Below, piece by piece: positions 1-8,223 of a DNA stretch of 64,000 nucleotides (positions within the stretch are counted from its first letter, which is position 1; every line of letters begins with the position of its first letter). Origin of the DNA: Streptomyces sp. NBC_00358 (lineage in GTDB: Bacteria; Actinomycetota; Actinomycetes; Streptomycetales; Streptomycetaceae); contig NZ_CP107976.1 of NCBI RefSeq assembly GCF_036099295.1, positions 8,494,001 through 8,558,000 on the forward strand, written 5' to 3'. The translations under genes and the position numbers were made by a program. The notes under the pieces were generated by a model, which saw only the letters and a program-made list of their open reading frames with translations, searched no databases and was not told the DNA's origin.

Positions 1-957
1 GAAATGGGGCCGCGCACCAGGTCGTTGGGCGCGTCGAGCAGCTTGTAGCAGCCGAAGATGCTGTCCGCGTCGGGCTTCTGGAAGCTGGTGACGACCGCAC
101 CGGAACTGTTGGTGAAGTTCATGACGTTGCCCGAGACCCGGCCGAAGTACTTGGTGTTCGGCTGGTCGCCGAACGGTGTCACCGTCAGGGTCGACGAACT
201 GTACTTCGTCCACACGCGGTTGATGTAGTCGTTCATGACGGTGGCCGGCAGCGCGCCCGCCTCGATGCCGTGCCCCGGGGCGAGCGCCCGCAGAACCGTG
301 CCGTCGGACCGCGTCTGGATGAGGTTCGCCCAGCCGCCCGGCTGGCTCCGCAGGGCGTTGAGGAAGCCGTTGTAGCCGCCCGCCTTGAGGTGGCCGGTGC
401 TCTTCGTGGTGCCGTCGGCGAGCTTGACCCCGACGGCGTACGGGGCCGAGAACATGTCGACCTGGGTGCTGTTGAGCCACAGACCGGAGTCGTTGAGCGT
501 GTACTCGGACCAGTTGAAGAGGATGTTGTGGTTCGGGTCGCTCGGATTCTGCACGGCCGGCTGCACGAGTCCGCCGGTCGTGACCCGGAAGTCGAGCTTC
601 TGCCCGAACGAGAAGTAGATCCGTCCGGAGAACTTGGGGAGCTGGATCGTCTTCGACTGGCCGTTGGCCGGACCCGCGATCGACGCGTCGGGCGCGGGAG
701 TCGGCGGATTCCCGCCCACGGGCCACGCGTGGAACGCGCCGCTCGCGTCGGCCCAGCCCTGCTTCCCCGTCGAGAGCTGCGTGCCGAGGTCGTATACGTA
801 GACCTGCTCGCTGCGGCCCGAGTTGTTCGTGAACGTGAGGGGGATGGTCGCCGGGACCGCGGCTTCGGCGCGGGAGGGTGCCCCGAAGGTGAGCAACGCC
901 GCGGAGAGCGTGGCCGAGGCCACCGCCCAAGCCGGCCATCTGGTGTGTACGCGCACT
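1..957 (-). CDS. Secreted GH64 beta-1,3-glucanase (partial, C-terminus outside window)
   Basis: The reading frame enters from the left edge, so 319 codons are visible and the C-terminus is missing. The GTG start at 957 has an AGGAGG ribosome site at 963-968 and opens a Sec signal peptide (RVHTRWPAW, a hydrophobic core, then an Ala-rich end). The mature part matches GH64 laminaripentaose-producing beta-1,3-glucanases with a thaumatin-like fold: an IPLTFTNNSGR start, the VYVYDLGTQL strand, a NGQSKTIQLPKFSGRIYFSFG stretch, FNWSEYTLND, and GGYNGFLNALR. Family knowledge: these enzymes cleave beta-1,3-glucan (laminarin, curdlan, fungal wall) outside the cell. A LacI-type palindrome lies 70 bp upstream, which ties this gene to the beta-glucan cluster at 15-24 kb. 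Confidence 0.88.
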
Positions 958-1025
958 CTCTGCCTCCTAGATGTGGGGGTTCAGCGAGGTGGGAATCCCG
1001 CGGACGAAGACCGTCCGCTTCCTCT

Positions 1026-1039
1026 TGAGAGCGCTCTCA
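1026..1039. promoter_or_regulatory. LacI-type operator upstream of the GH64 gene
   Basis: A perfect 14-bp palindrome, TGAGAGCGCTCTCA, sits in the 252-bp gap between the GH64 gene and the divergent GntR gene, 70 bp upstream of the GH64 start. The same core recurs at 17107, 17361, 20445 and 23208. It resembles the CebR operator of Streptomyces (core GGGAGCGCTCCC, from general knowledge) but has GAGAGC half-sites. Confidence 0.75.
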
Positions 1040-1209
1040 GGATTGCGCCGAGGCAACGTGCGTGTCAACGATTCATACAAAGTTGGTCCGGTCCAACTTG
1101 CTTTCACTCCAGGCGAGTTCGGGCGGAACGCTGTCGAGGGGATTGACCCCGGCAGACCCCACTGGTTCAGTGGCTCATCCACTCAGCCAGTTGCCCGGAA
1201 GGGGAAACC

Positions 1210-1896
1210 GTGGAGGCTCTGCCGCGCGAGACCATCGTGGACGTCCTGGAGGACCGGCTGCGCACGGACATACTCGACGGCCGCCATCCGGCGGGGAGTT
1301 ACCTTCCTCCGGAGCGGCGGCTGGCCGACGGGTACGGGGTCACGCGCACCACGCTCAAGCACGCCTTCGGGCGGCTCGTACAGGCCGGGCTGCTGGAGAC
1401 CCGGCACGGGGTCGGGACCCGGGTGCGGGACTACGCCCGGCTCGGCGGAGCGGATCTGCTGCCCATGCTCGTGCGGCACGACGCGACCTGGGTGCGCGAG
1501 GTGTTCGAAGTGCGGCGCGGGGTGGGCGCGTTGATCGCCGAGCGGGCCGCGAAGCGCGGCACCCGCGCACAGCGGGCCGAGCTGAGCGCGCTGCTCGCGG
1601 CCGTACGACGGGCCGAGGGCGCCGACGCGGTGCAACTGGCCGATGTGGAGGTGCACCGCGCGCTGGCCCGCGCCACCGGCAACCGCGTCTACGTCCTGTT
1701 GACGAACACCCTCTTCAACGCCTACCTGCCCGTCCGCTCCCTGCTGAAGGGCCCCTTCACCGACCCGGAGGCCGCCCACCAGAGGCTGGCGCCCGTCGTG
1801 GAAGCCGTGACCGACCAGGACGCCCGGCGCGCGCACACCGCGGCCGACACCTATCTGCGGGTCACCGAGCGCATCATGCTGGAGGGCCTCGCGTGA
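1210..1896 (+). CDS. GntR/FadR-family transcriptional regulator
   Basis: This 228-residue protein has an N-terminal winged helix (YLPPERRLADGYGVTRTTLKHAFGRL, about residues 30-57) followed by a helical FCD-type ligand domain (VREVFEVRRGVGALIAERAA, VEVHRALARATGN, HQRLAPVVEAV). The FCD domain often binds acyl or carboxylate ligands, sometimes through a metal. The GTG start at 1210 has a GGAAGGGG ribosome site. The stop overlaps the next gene's GTG start by 4 bp, so it is translationally coupled to a beta-rich protein and a GMC oxidoreductase. It probably controls that operon in response to their substrate, which is unknown. Confidence 0.85.
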   Translation: MEALPRETIVDVLEDRLRTDILDGRHPAGSYLPPERRLADGYGVTRTTLKHAFGRLVQAGLLETRHGVGTRVRDYARLGGADLLPMLVRHDATWVREVFEVRRGVGALIAERAAKRGTRAQRAELSALLAAVRRAEGADAVQLADVEVHRALARATGNRVYVLLTNTLFNAYLPVRSLLKGPFTDPEAAHQRLAPVVEAVTDQDARRAHTAADTYLRVTERIMLEGLA

Positions 1897-3275
1897 GGGG
1901 CACCGTGTTCACCGAGACCATGCTCGGGACCGTCCGCCTCGACGGCGAACCGGGGGAGCGGCGCATCCGGCTGGACCTGCGCGCCGCCGCCGACCGGGTC
2001 CTGCTCCCGCACCGGACGACACAGGCCCGCCTGACCGGCCGGGCGCGGATCACCGGCCGCGCCGACGACCCCCACGCCGAGGGCGAGCTGGAGGTGTCGC
2101 CGATCGCCCGGCGGCGCATCCGCTACCGGCTCACCTTCACCGCGGGCGGGCGGCGCCTCACCCTGGACGGCTGGAAGTCGGTGACCCCGCGCCGCCCCCT
2201 CGCCTCGATGACCGTCCTGCCGTTCACCCTGTACGAGGGCGACGCACGGGTGGGCGAGGGCGTCCTGCGCTTCCCGGTGACCACCGGACTCGTCCCCTTC
2301 CTGCTCGGTTTCCGCTTTCCGCGCCGCCAGGACCCCGCCGAACACTCGGCGCCGCGCTGGAACGGCACCCCCGGCCGCACCGAGGTCTGGTACACCACCG
2401 TCACCGACCCGGCGAGCGGCACCGGAGTCTGGCTCCACCACGAACTCGTCGCGCCTACCGACGGATCCGAGCCGTTCGCCCACGGGTGGGCCGCGGTCTT
2501 CCCCCGCGACGACGAGGTGCGGCACGCCCGCTTCGGGCCCGTCCCCTGGACCCGGCCCACGGACGGCTTCGCGACCGGGACGGTGAGCTGTACGCCCGGA
2601 CAACTGACCGGCAGTGCCGGCGACTTCCGCTGGAAGCTCACCGAACAGCCGCAAGCGCCGGCGCTGTTCACCTTCCCCCGCTGGTCATGGCGGCGCCCCG
2701 TGCTGCCCGCCGCCCAGATGCTCCCGGCCGCCCGATCCACGTACGACGGCGAATTCACGTACGAGGGAACGACCTTGAACCTGCGCGGCGCTCCCGGCGC
2801 CTCGGCCCGGATCTACGGGCACGGCAACGCGCACCGGTGGACCTGGCTGCACGCGGACCTCGGCGACGGCGACGTCCTGGAGATCGTCGCCGCCGTGTCC
2901 GGCCGGCCCGCGCTGCGACGCCTGCCCCCGCTCGTCTTCCTGCGCCTGCGCCGGAGCGGCCGCACCTGGCCGCGGCGGCCGGAGCGCTCGGCGATCGGCC
3001 GGCTGGGAGCCGGACGCTTCAAGGCCGTGTTCGGCCTGCCCGAGTGGACGGTCACCGGCCGAACGGCGCTGCGCCGCATCCGCGTCGAGGTGAACCAGCC
3101 CGCCGAGCGGACCCTCACCCTCGAATACCGCGACCCCGACGGGGCCCGCGCCCTGTGCCGCAACAGCGAGGCCGCCGACGCCCGGATCGTCCTGGAGCGC
3201 TGGTGGGGCCACTGGCGCCCGGAGTCCTCCTGGGTGCTGGACGGCACCGCGCACGCCGAGGCGGGCGAACGGTGA
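1893..3275 (+). CDS. Beta-rich protein of unknown function, partner of GMC oxidoreductase
   Basis: The 460-residue protein starts at a GTG overlapping the regulator stop (GTGA) and its own stop overlaps the start of the GMC oxidoreductase (GTGA). It has no signal peptide or membrane segment. Both halves are rich in alternating beta-strand patterns. The N-terminal part (RIRYRLTFTAGGRRLTLDGW, then FTLYEGDARVGEGVLRFP) resembles a domain that I recall being fused to GMC oxidoreductases in mycobacteria and relatives. The C-terminal part (IYGHGNAHRWTWLHADLG, then a long strand-rich region ending WVLDG) looks lipocalin-like (AttH/CrtC type). That assignment is inference. A role as substrate carrier or accessory subunit of the oxidoreductase is plausible but unproven. 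Confidence 0.75.
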   Translation: MRGTVFTETMLGTVRLDGEPGERRIRLDLRAAADRVLLPHRTTQARLTGRARITGRADDPHAEGELEVSPIARRRIRYRLTFTAGGRRLTLDGWKSVTPRRPLASMTVLPFTLYEGDARVGEGVLRFPVTTGLVPFLLGFRFPRRQDPAEHSAPRWNGTPGRTEVWYTTVTDPASGTGVWLHHELVAPTDGSEPFAHGWAAVFPRDDEVRHARFGPVPWTRPTDGFATGTVSCTPGQLTGSAGDFRWKLTEQPQAPALFTFPRWSWRRPVLPAAQMLPAARSTYDGEFTYEGTTLNLRGAPGASARIYGHGNAHRWTWLHADLGDGDVLEIVAAVSGRPALRRLPPLVFLRLRRSGRTWPRRPERSAIGRLGAGRFKAVFGLPEWTVTGRTALRRIRVEVNQPAERTLTLEYRDPDGARALCRNSEAADARIVLERWWGHWRPESSWVLDGTAHAEAGER

Positions 3276-5116
3276 CCGCCGACGGGCTCGTCGCCGCGCT
3301 GCTCGCCGACGACGGCGGCGCCGAGTGGGCCGCCCGGGTGCCGCACCGCCTCGACGCGGTGCTCGCCTCCCTGCCCCTGGCCGCCCGCGCCGGGGTGCGC
3401 ACCGCCGTCGCGGCCCTGGACACGTACGCCGTGGCGCGCACCGGAAGACGACTGGCGGCCCTCGGCCCCGGCGAACGGGAGGACGTACTCCGCTCGCTGG
3501 CCGCACGGCCTCGGCTCGCCCCGCTGCTGGATCTCCTCAAGGTGCCCGTACTGCTGGCCGCGGGCACCGAACGGACACCGGCCGCGGCCTCGCCCGTGAC
3601 CGCGCCGCCGGACCCGCCCCTCGACTGCACTCCGGCGGAGGACTGGCCCGCCCGCAGCAGCGCCGACGTGATCGTCGTCGGATCGGGCGCGGGCGGCGCG
3701 ACGGCCGCGCGGACCTTCGCGCGCGCCGGACTGAGCGTGGTCGTCCTGGAGGAGGGCCGGCACCACTCGACGGCGTCCTTCGGCCGCCGGGCACCACTCG
3801 ACCGGTTCGCCGAGCTGTACCGCGACGGCGGCGCCACGGTGGCCGTCGGCAGCCCGCCGATCCTGCTGCCCGTCGGCCGTGCCGTCGGCGGCACCACCGT
3901 GGTCAACTCCGGTACCTGCTACCGGACTCCGGACCACGTTCTGGCGCGCTGGAGCAGCACCTTCGGGTTCGGACTCGCCGACGGCTTCGGCCGCTTCCTC
4001 GACGAGGCCGAGCGCACCCTGCGCGTCGCGCCCCAACCCCTCGACGTCCTCGGCAACAACGGCCTGCTCGCCCTCGCCGGCGCCGAGCGGCTCGGCTGGC
4101 GGGCCGCCCCGCTGCGCCGCAACGCCCCCGGCTGCAAGGGCTCGTGCCAGTGCGTGGTGGGCTGTCCCACCGGCGCCAAACAGAGTGTGCAGCTCTCCGT
4201 CCTGCCCGACGCCTGCGCCGCCGGCGCCCGGATCGTCACTGGCGCCCGGGTCCGCCGCATCCTCGTGGACCACGACGTTCCCGGCCCGCCCCGCGCGGCC
4301 GGGGTCCGGGTGCGCCGCCCCGACGGCAGCGAACTGGAGATCCTCAGCCCCCTCGTCGTAGCGGCGGCCGGGACCCTGTCCACCCCGCCGCTGCTGCGCC
4401 GCTCGGGCCTGGGCGGACACCCCCGCCTGGGCCGCAATCTCAGCGTCCACCCGGCCACCAGCGTCGCCGGACGCTTCGCCGAGCCGGTGACGGCCTGGCG
4501 GGGGGTACTGCAGAGCGTCGGGGTCGAGGAACTGCACGCGGGCGGGATCCTCGTCGAGGCGACCGCGAGCCCACCCGGCATGAGCAGTTTCGTCCTGCCC
4601 GGACTCGGCCGGGAACTGCGCCGCGAACTGGAAGGCGCGGACCGGCTGGCGACCCTCGGCGCGATGATCGCCGACCACCCCTCCGGCCAGGTCAGGGGCC
4701 GGGAACGGACGCTCGTACGCTACGACCTCGACCCGCGCGACGGCGACCGGCTGATGACCGCCGTACGCGCCATGGGTCGTCTGCTCTTCGCCGCCGGGGC
4801 GACGGAGGTCCTCACCGGAGTCCCCGGCGCGCCTCGGGCCGGCTCATTGGACGCGCTCGACGAACTGCTCGCCTCGGTCGGCGCCCGCGATCTGCGCGTG
4901 TCGGCGTTCCACCCGACCGGCACGGTCGCGGCGGGCTCCGATCCGCGGCGGGCACCCGCCGACCCCGAGGGCAGGCTCCGCGGTGTCCACGGGGTCCTCG
5001 TCACGGACGGCTCGGTCCTGCCGGGCTGCCCCGAGGTCAACCCGCAGGTGAGCATCATGGCGGCGGCCCTGGCGATCTCGCAGGCGTGGCTCGACGGAGC
5101 ACGGAACGAGCACTGA
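3272..5116 (+). CDS. GMC-family FAD-dependent oxidoreductase
   Basis: The 614-residue protein starts at a GTG overlapping the previous stop. An N-terminal helical extension of about 125 residues precedes the Rossmann FAD motif VIVVGSGAGGATAARTF. The GMC C-terminal signature is present, with His in FHPTGTVAAGSDP and Asn in GCPEVNPQVSIMAAALAIS. A cysteine-rich stretch, CKGSCQCVVGCPTGAKQSV, resembles the Cys/GC..GAKQS region of long-chain alcohol oxidases and related GMC enzymes. There is no signal peptide, so it should act in the cytoplasm. It probably oxidises a hydrophobic alcohol, sterol or similar substrate. The coupled upstream protein and GntR regulator suggest a dedicated three-gene unit. 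Confidence 0.85.
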   Translation: MTADGLVAALLADDGGAEWAARVPHRLDAVLASLPLAARAGVRTAVAALDTYAVARTGRRLAALGPGEREDVLRSLAARPRLAPLLDLLKVPVLLAAGTERTPAAASPVTAPPDPPLDCTPAEDWPARSSADVIVVGSGAGGATAARTFARAGLSVVVLEEGRHHSTASFGRRAPLDRFAELYRDGGATVAVGSPPILLPVGRAVGGTTVVNSGTCYRTPDHVLARWSSTFGFGLADGFGRFLDEAERTLRVAPQPLDVLGNNGLLALAGAERLGWRAAPLRRNAPGCKGSCQCVVGCPTGAKQSVQLSVLPDACAAGARIVTGARVRRILVDHDVPGPPRAAGVRVRRPDGSELEILSPLVVAAAGTLSTPPLLRRSGLGGHPRLGRNLSVHPATSVAGRFAEPVTAWRGVLQSVGVEELHAGGILVEATASPPGMSSFVLPGLGRELRRELEGADRLATLGAMIADHPSGQVRGRERTLVRYDLDPRDGDRLMTAVRAMGRLLFAAGATEVLTGVPGAPRAGSLDALDELLASVGARDLRVSAFHPTGTVAAGSDPRRAPADPEGRLRGVHGVLVTDGSVLPGCPEVNPQVSIMAAALAISQAWLDGARNEH

Positions 5117-5188
5117 CACGGTCCACGCCACCCCAATGGGCCCCCGTGGTTCGCCGTCACCGGGCGCGGCACGGAGCATGAGGGAGTC

Positions 5189-5248
5189 CGTACGGAAGGA
5201 AGAGACGAGTCCCCGTGCCCCGTACGGCAGGAAGAGGCGAGCCCCATG
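5189..5248 (+). repeat. Tandem duplication of a ribosome-site/start region
   Basis: Two near-identical copies of about 28 bp (5189-5217 and 5221-5248) each contain CGTACGG, an AGGAAGAG purine run, CGAG, a C run, and end in a start codon: GTG at 5215 and ATG at 5246. Only the second start is in frame with the lipoprotein gene. The duplicated ribosome site could lower or buffer initiation at the real start. Confidence 0.7.
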
Positions 5249-5875
5249 AGCAGACGCGTCCCCCACGGCCGGAGCGGACCACGGCGTATCGCTGCCCTGC
5301 TGTCCGTGATCGCGTGCGGATCCGTTCTCGTCTCGTGCAGCTCGGACAACGGTGGTGGCGGCAGTACGGCCTCGGTCACCCCCAGGCCCACCCCGCCGAA
5401 CGCGTCGAACTTCACGGGCACGCCGCCGTCCGCCATCGCCTCGGCGGCCTCCTCGATCATCGAGTCGGCGACCGGGCGGGCGTCGTCGGCGGCGGCCTCG
5501 GTGTCGGCCAGGGCCTCGGAGTTCGCGGCGTCGGTCTCCGCCGACACGGCCCGCGCCGCCGCCACCGCGCAGAAGGAACTGAAGAACGTCAAGGGCGGCG
5601 GCAACGCGACCTCCGAGGTCAGCATGACCGGCCTGCCCACCTCGGAGACCGGCGGGCTGCGCGCCGTGGTCGTGACCATCACCAACAAGTCGGGCAAGAC
5701 GGCGTCGTACGCCGTGCAGGTCGACTTCAAGAACCCCGACGGGAAGGTCGTGGAGACGGCGTACGTCGGCAAGGAGAACCTCGAACCGGGGAAGAAGGCG
5801 CAGCCGGTCGTGATCAGCAGGCAGCCGGCCGAGCCCCAGCTCACCCCGGTCCTGGCGAAGGCCCAGCGGTACTGA
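5246..5875 (+). CDS. Secreted lipoprotein of unknown function
   Basis: This 209-residue protein has an Arg-rich n-region, a hydrophobic segment and a lipobox VLVSC at about residues 28-32, so it should be a lipid-anchored extracytoplasmic lipoprotein. Residues about 33-105 are a low-complexity Ser/Ala/Thr linker. The C-terminal 95 residues form a beta-rich domain (LRAVVVTITNKSGKTASYAVQVDFKNPDGKVVET) that looks like an Ig-like or FxLYD-type fold. The ATG at 5246 has a GGAAGAGG ribosome site, which lies in a duplicated sequence. The gene converges on the alpha-galactosidase gene. Its function cannot be assigned. Confidence 0.8.
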   Translation: MSRRVPHGRSGPRRIAALLSVIACGSVLVSCSSDNGGGGSTASVTPRPTPPNASNFTGTPPSAIASAASSIIESATGRASSAAASVSARASEFAASVSADTARAAATAQKELKNVKGGGNATSEVSMTGLPTSETGGLRAVVVTITNKSGKTASYAVQVDFKNPDGKVVETAYVGKENLEPGKKAQPVVISRQPAEPQLTPVLAKAQRY

Positions 5876-5932
5876 CGGGCGCCCCGGAGGGCGAGAGCGA
5901 CATCCGGCGACCGTCGGCACATCGACGGAGTG

Positions 5933-8041
5933 TCAGTCCTCCCGGACGAGGTGCACCGCCGTGCTCGACCAGTCGCCCGCCGGCAGGTCGAGGTCCAGCC
6001 CGTACTCGAGGAGCACCGTGGAGTGGTGCACGACGCCGGTGCGGGCGTCGCGGTAGCGGCCCCCGGGGGTCAGGCCGCGCGGCCTGACCGGCAGCCTCGG
6101 CGCGCCGTGACGGGAGACGCGCCGGTAGGCGAGCAGCAGGGTCTCCGAGGCGTCCGAGGCGGTGTACTGCACCACGCAGACCGAGTCCTCGGCGGGCGGC
6201 GACAGCCGGTCCAGCCTGCCGTGCTGGACGAGATGGCGGACCTCCTTGTACAGCGCGACCAGCGCGGCCCCCTCGCGTCGTTCCTCCTCGGACCAGCGGG
6301 TGAGATCGCCCCCGATGCCGAGCGCCCCGGCCATCGCGACATGGAAGCGGAAGCGCAGCGGGACCGTACGGCCGGTGAGCTGGTTGGGTACGTCGGTCAC
6401 CCAGGCGCCCATCGTGCGGGCGGGGTAGATCTGGCCGTAGCCCTGCTGGATCCCCATGCGGTCGGCGGCGTCGGTGTTGTCGGACGCCCAAGCCTGGTCC
6501 GTGCGGGCCAGAATGCCCAGGTCGACCCGGCCGCCGCCACCGCTGCACGTCTCGATCCGCAGCGCCGGGTGGTCCGCCCGAAGACGGTCGAGGACGCCGT
6601 AGAGATTGCGCACGTAAGCGGGCCCGAGGCGGTCGGTGCCGTCCTGCCGGTCGGGCCAGCCGGCCTCGCTGAACGCGCGGTTCATGTCCCACTTGAGGAA
6701 GTCGACGCCGTGGTCGCCGACCAGCCGGGTCAGCCAGCCGTGGGCCCAGTCGGCGACCTCGCGGCGGGCGAAGTTGAGGACGAGCTGGTTGCGCAGCTCG
6801 GAGCGGGGGCGGCCGGGGAAGTGCATTACCCAGTCGGGGTGTTCGCGGTACAGGTCGCTGTCCGGGTTCACCATCTCGGGCTCCACCCAGAGGCCGAAGC
6901 GCATCCCGAGCCCGTGCACCGCGCGGACCAGCGGGGCCAGCCCGTCCGGGAACCGGTCGGACGCCGGTGTCCAGTCGCCGAGGCCCGCCCGGTCGCTGCG
7001 GCGCGCCCCGAACCAGCCGTCGTCGACGACGTAGAGCTCCACGCCGAGCGCCGCCGCCCGCTCGGCGAGCGCCATCTGCCCGGCCTCGTCGACATCGAAG
7101 CCGGTGGCCTCCCAGGAGTTGTAGAGCACCGGGGCGAACTCGTCGGCATGAGGCAGGACATGGGCCAGGACGTACGCGTGCCAGGCGTGGCCGGCCGCGC
7201 CGAATCCGCCGTCGGTGCACAGTCCCGCGAACGGGGGAGTGGTGAACTCCTCGCCCGGCGCCAGTGGCACGGTCGTGCCGTCCTGGCCGGGGCCACCGGT
7301 GAATCCGGCCCGCCCGTCGGGGGTGCGCTGCACGGTGACGCGCCAACTCCCGCTCCACGCGAGGGCGGCGCTCCACACCCGTCCGTGGTCCTCCGTCGCC
7401 TCACCCGCGTCGAGCATCAGCCACGGGTTCGCGTGGTGGCTGGTGATCCCGCGACGGCTGGTCAACACGGTCTCGCCGTACGGCAGTCGGTCGCGGCGCA
7501 ACTGGCTCTCGGCGGACCACTGGCCCGTGACACGACTCAGCCGGTAGTCCCGCAGCGGCGGCAGGGTCCAGGCGGCGGAGTCGGCGCGGAACAGGGTGAC
7601 GGGCTCGTCTCCGTCGTTGCGGACGACGGTCCAGCGCTCGATGACGTCGGTGTCCTCGTACACCCGGTAGTGGAGCGCCACCCGCAACGGGTAGCGGCGG
7701 TCACGGAACGACAGGGTCAGCTCGCCCCGGTCGGCCTCATGGCCGGTCGGCTGCCACTCGAAGGCACGGGAGCCGTCCGCGAACCGCACCTGCAGTGACG
7801 GCGGTCCGTAGCGCGTGCCGCCGTCGACGGGCAGCTCCTCCCCGACGGGCGGCCCGCCCTCGAAGCTGCTGGCCTCGGGCGCGGGTGGCCCGGCGAGCTC
7901 CCCGGCCTCCGTCGGCGTCAGTCGCGGGCCCCAGGCGACATGGCAGGGCGCCCCGGTCCCGTCGATCCTCAGCGCGTACGAGGTGCGCGGTGTGGACAGC
8001 AGCCAGACCCCGGTGTCCGGGGCGAAGGAGATCGGCGACAT
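5933..8041 (-). CDS. GH36 alpha-galactosidase
   Basis: About 702 residues from the ATG at 8041, which has a GAGGA ribosome site; a longer frame to 8113 exists but would overlap the promoter. No signal peptide is visible, so it is probably cytoplasmic. The N-terminal beta-supersandwich is followed by a TIM barrel with the GH36 nucleophile motif KWDMNR (Asp452) and the acid/base motif WASDNTD (Asp521), plus FGLWVEPEMVNPDSDLYREHPDW and the ETCSGGGGRVDLGIL signature. Family knowledge: it hydrolyses alpha-1,6-galactosides such as melibiose, raffinose or galactomannan-derived oligomers. It is divergent from a ROK regulator gene and a secreted GH27 alpha-galactosidase, suggesting one alpha-galactoside pathway with outside and inside steps. 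Confidence 0.93.
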   Translation of the reverse strand: MSPISFAPDTGVWLLSTPRTSYALRIDGTGAPCHVAWGPRLTPTEAGELAGPPAPEASSFEGGPPVGEELPVDGGTRYGPPSLQVRFADGSRAFEWQPTGHEADRGELTLSFRDRRYPLRVALHYRVYEDTDVIERWTVVRNDGDEPVTLFRADSAAWTLPPLRDYRLSRVTGQWSAESQLRRDRLPYGETVLTSRRGITSHHANPWLMLDAGEATEDHGRVWSAALAWSGSWRVTVQRTPDGRAGFTGGPGQDGTTVPLAPGEEFTTPPFAGLCTDGGFGAAGHAWHAYVLAHVLPHADEFAPVLYNSWEATGFDVDEAGQMALAERAAALGVELYVVDDGWFGARRSDRAGLGDWTPASDRFPDGLAPLVRAVHGLGMRFGLWVEPEMVNPDSDLYREHPDWVMHFPGRPRSELRNQLVLNFARREVADWAHGWLTRLVGDHGVDFLKWDMNRAFSEAGWPDRQDGTDRLGPAYVRNLYGVLDRLRADHPALRIETCSGGGGRVDLGILARTDQAWASDNTDAADRMGIQQGYGQIYPARTMGAWVTDVPNQLTGRTVPLRFRFHVAMAGALGIGGDLTRWSEEERREGAALVALYKEVRHLVQHGRLDRLSPPAEDSVCVVQYTASDASETLLLAYRRVSRHGAPRLPVRPRGLTPGGRYRDARTGVVHHSTVLLEYGLDLDLPAGDWSSTAVHLVRED

Positions 8042-8083
8042 GGGTCCTCGCGTTCGGTGATGCTCACGTACGAGACAAGGGAA

Positions 8084-8113
8084 AGCCAACCTCGGCCTTG
8101 GATCGTGTGTCAA
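8084..8113 (-). promoter_or_regulatory. Candidate sigma-70-type promoter of the GH36 gene
   Basis: On the minus strand a perfect TTGACA (8113-8108) is followed after 18 bp by TTGGCT (8089-8084), a weak -10. Transcription would begin near 8077, leaving about a 36-nt leader that includes the GAGGA ribosome site. Confidence 0.5.
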
Positions 8114-8188
8114 TGGGTGCTCACATTCCTGAATTCGCAGATCACAGAGGCCTTCTGAAGCATCATCAGGAGAGTCCTGCTTCTTTCA

Positions 8189-8217
8189 TTGACAGCAGAA
8201 AATAAAGGCCCTAGGTT
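8189..8217 (+). promoter_or_regulatory. Promoter of the ROK regulator, leaderless
   Basis: TTGACA at 8189-8194, a 17-bp spacer and TAGGTT at 8212-8217 make a near-consensus HrdB-type promoter. The predicted start point, 7 nt after the -10 box, is the A of the ATG at 8224. No Shine-Dalgarno sequence is present, so the mRNA should be leaderless. Confidence 0.7.
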
Positions 8218-8223
8218 CCGGCC

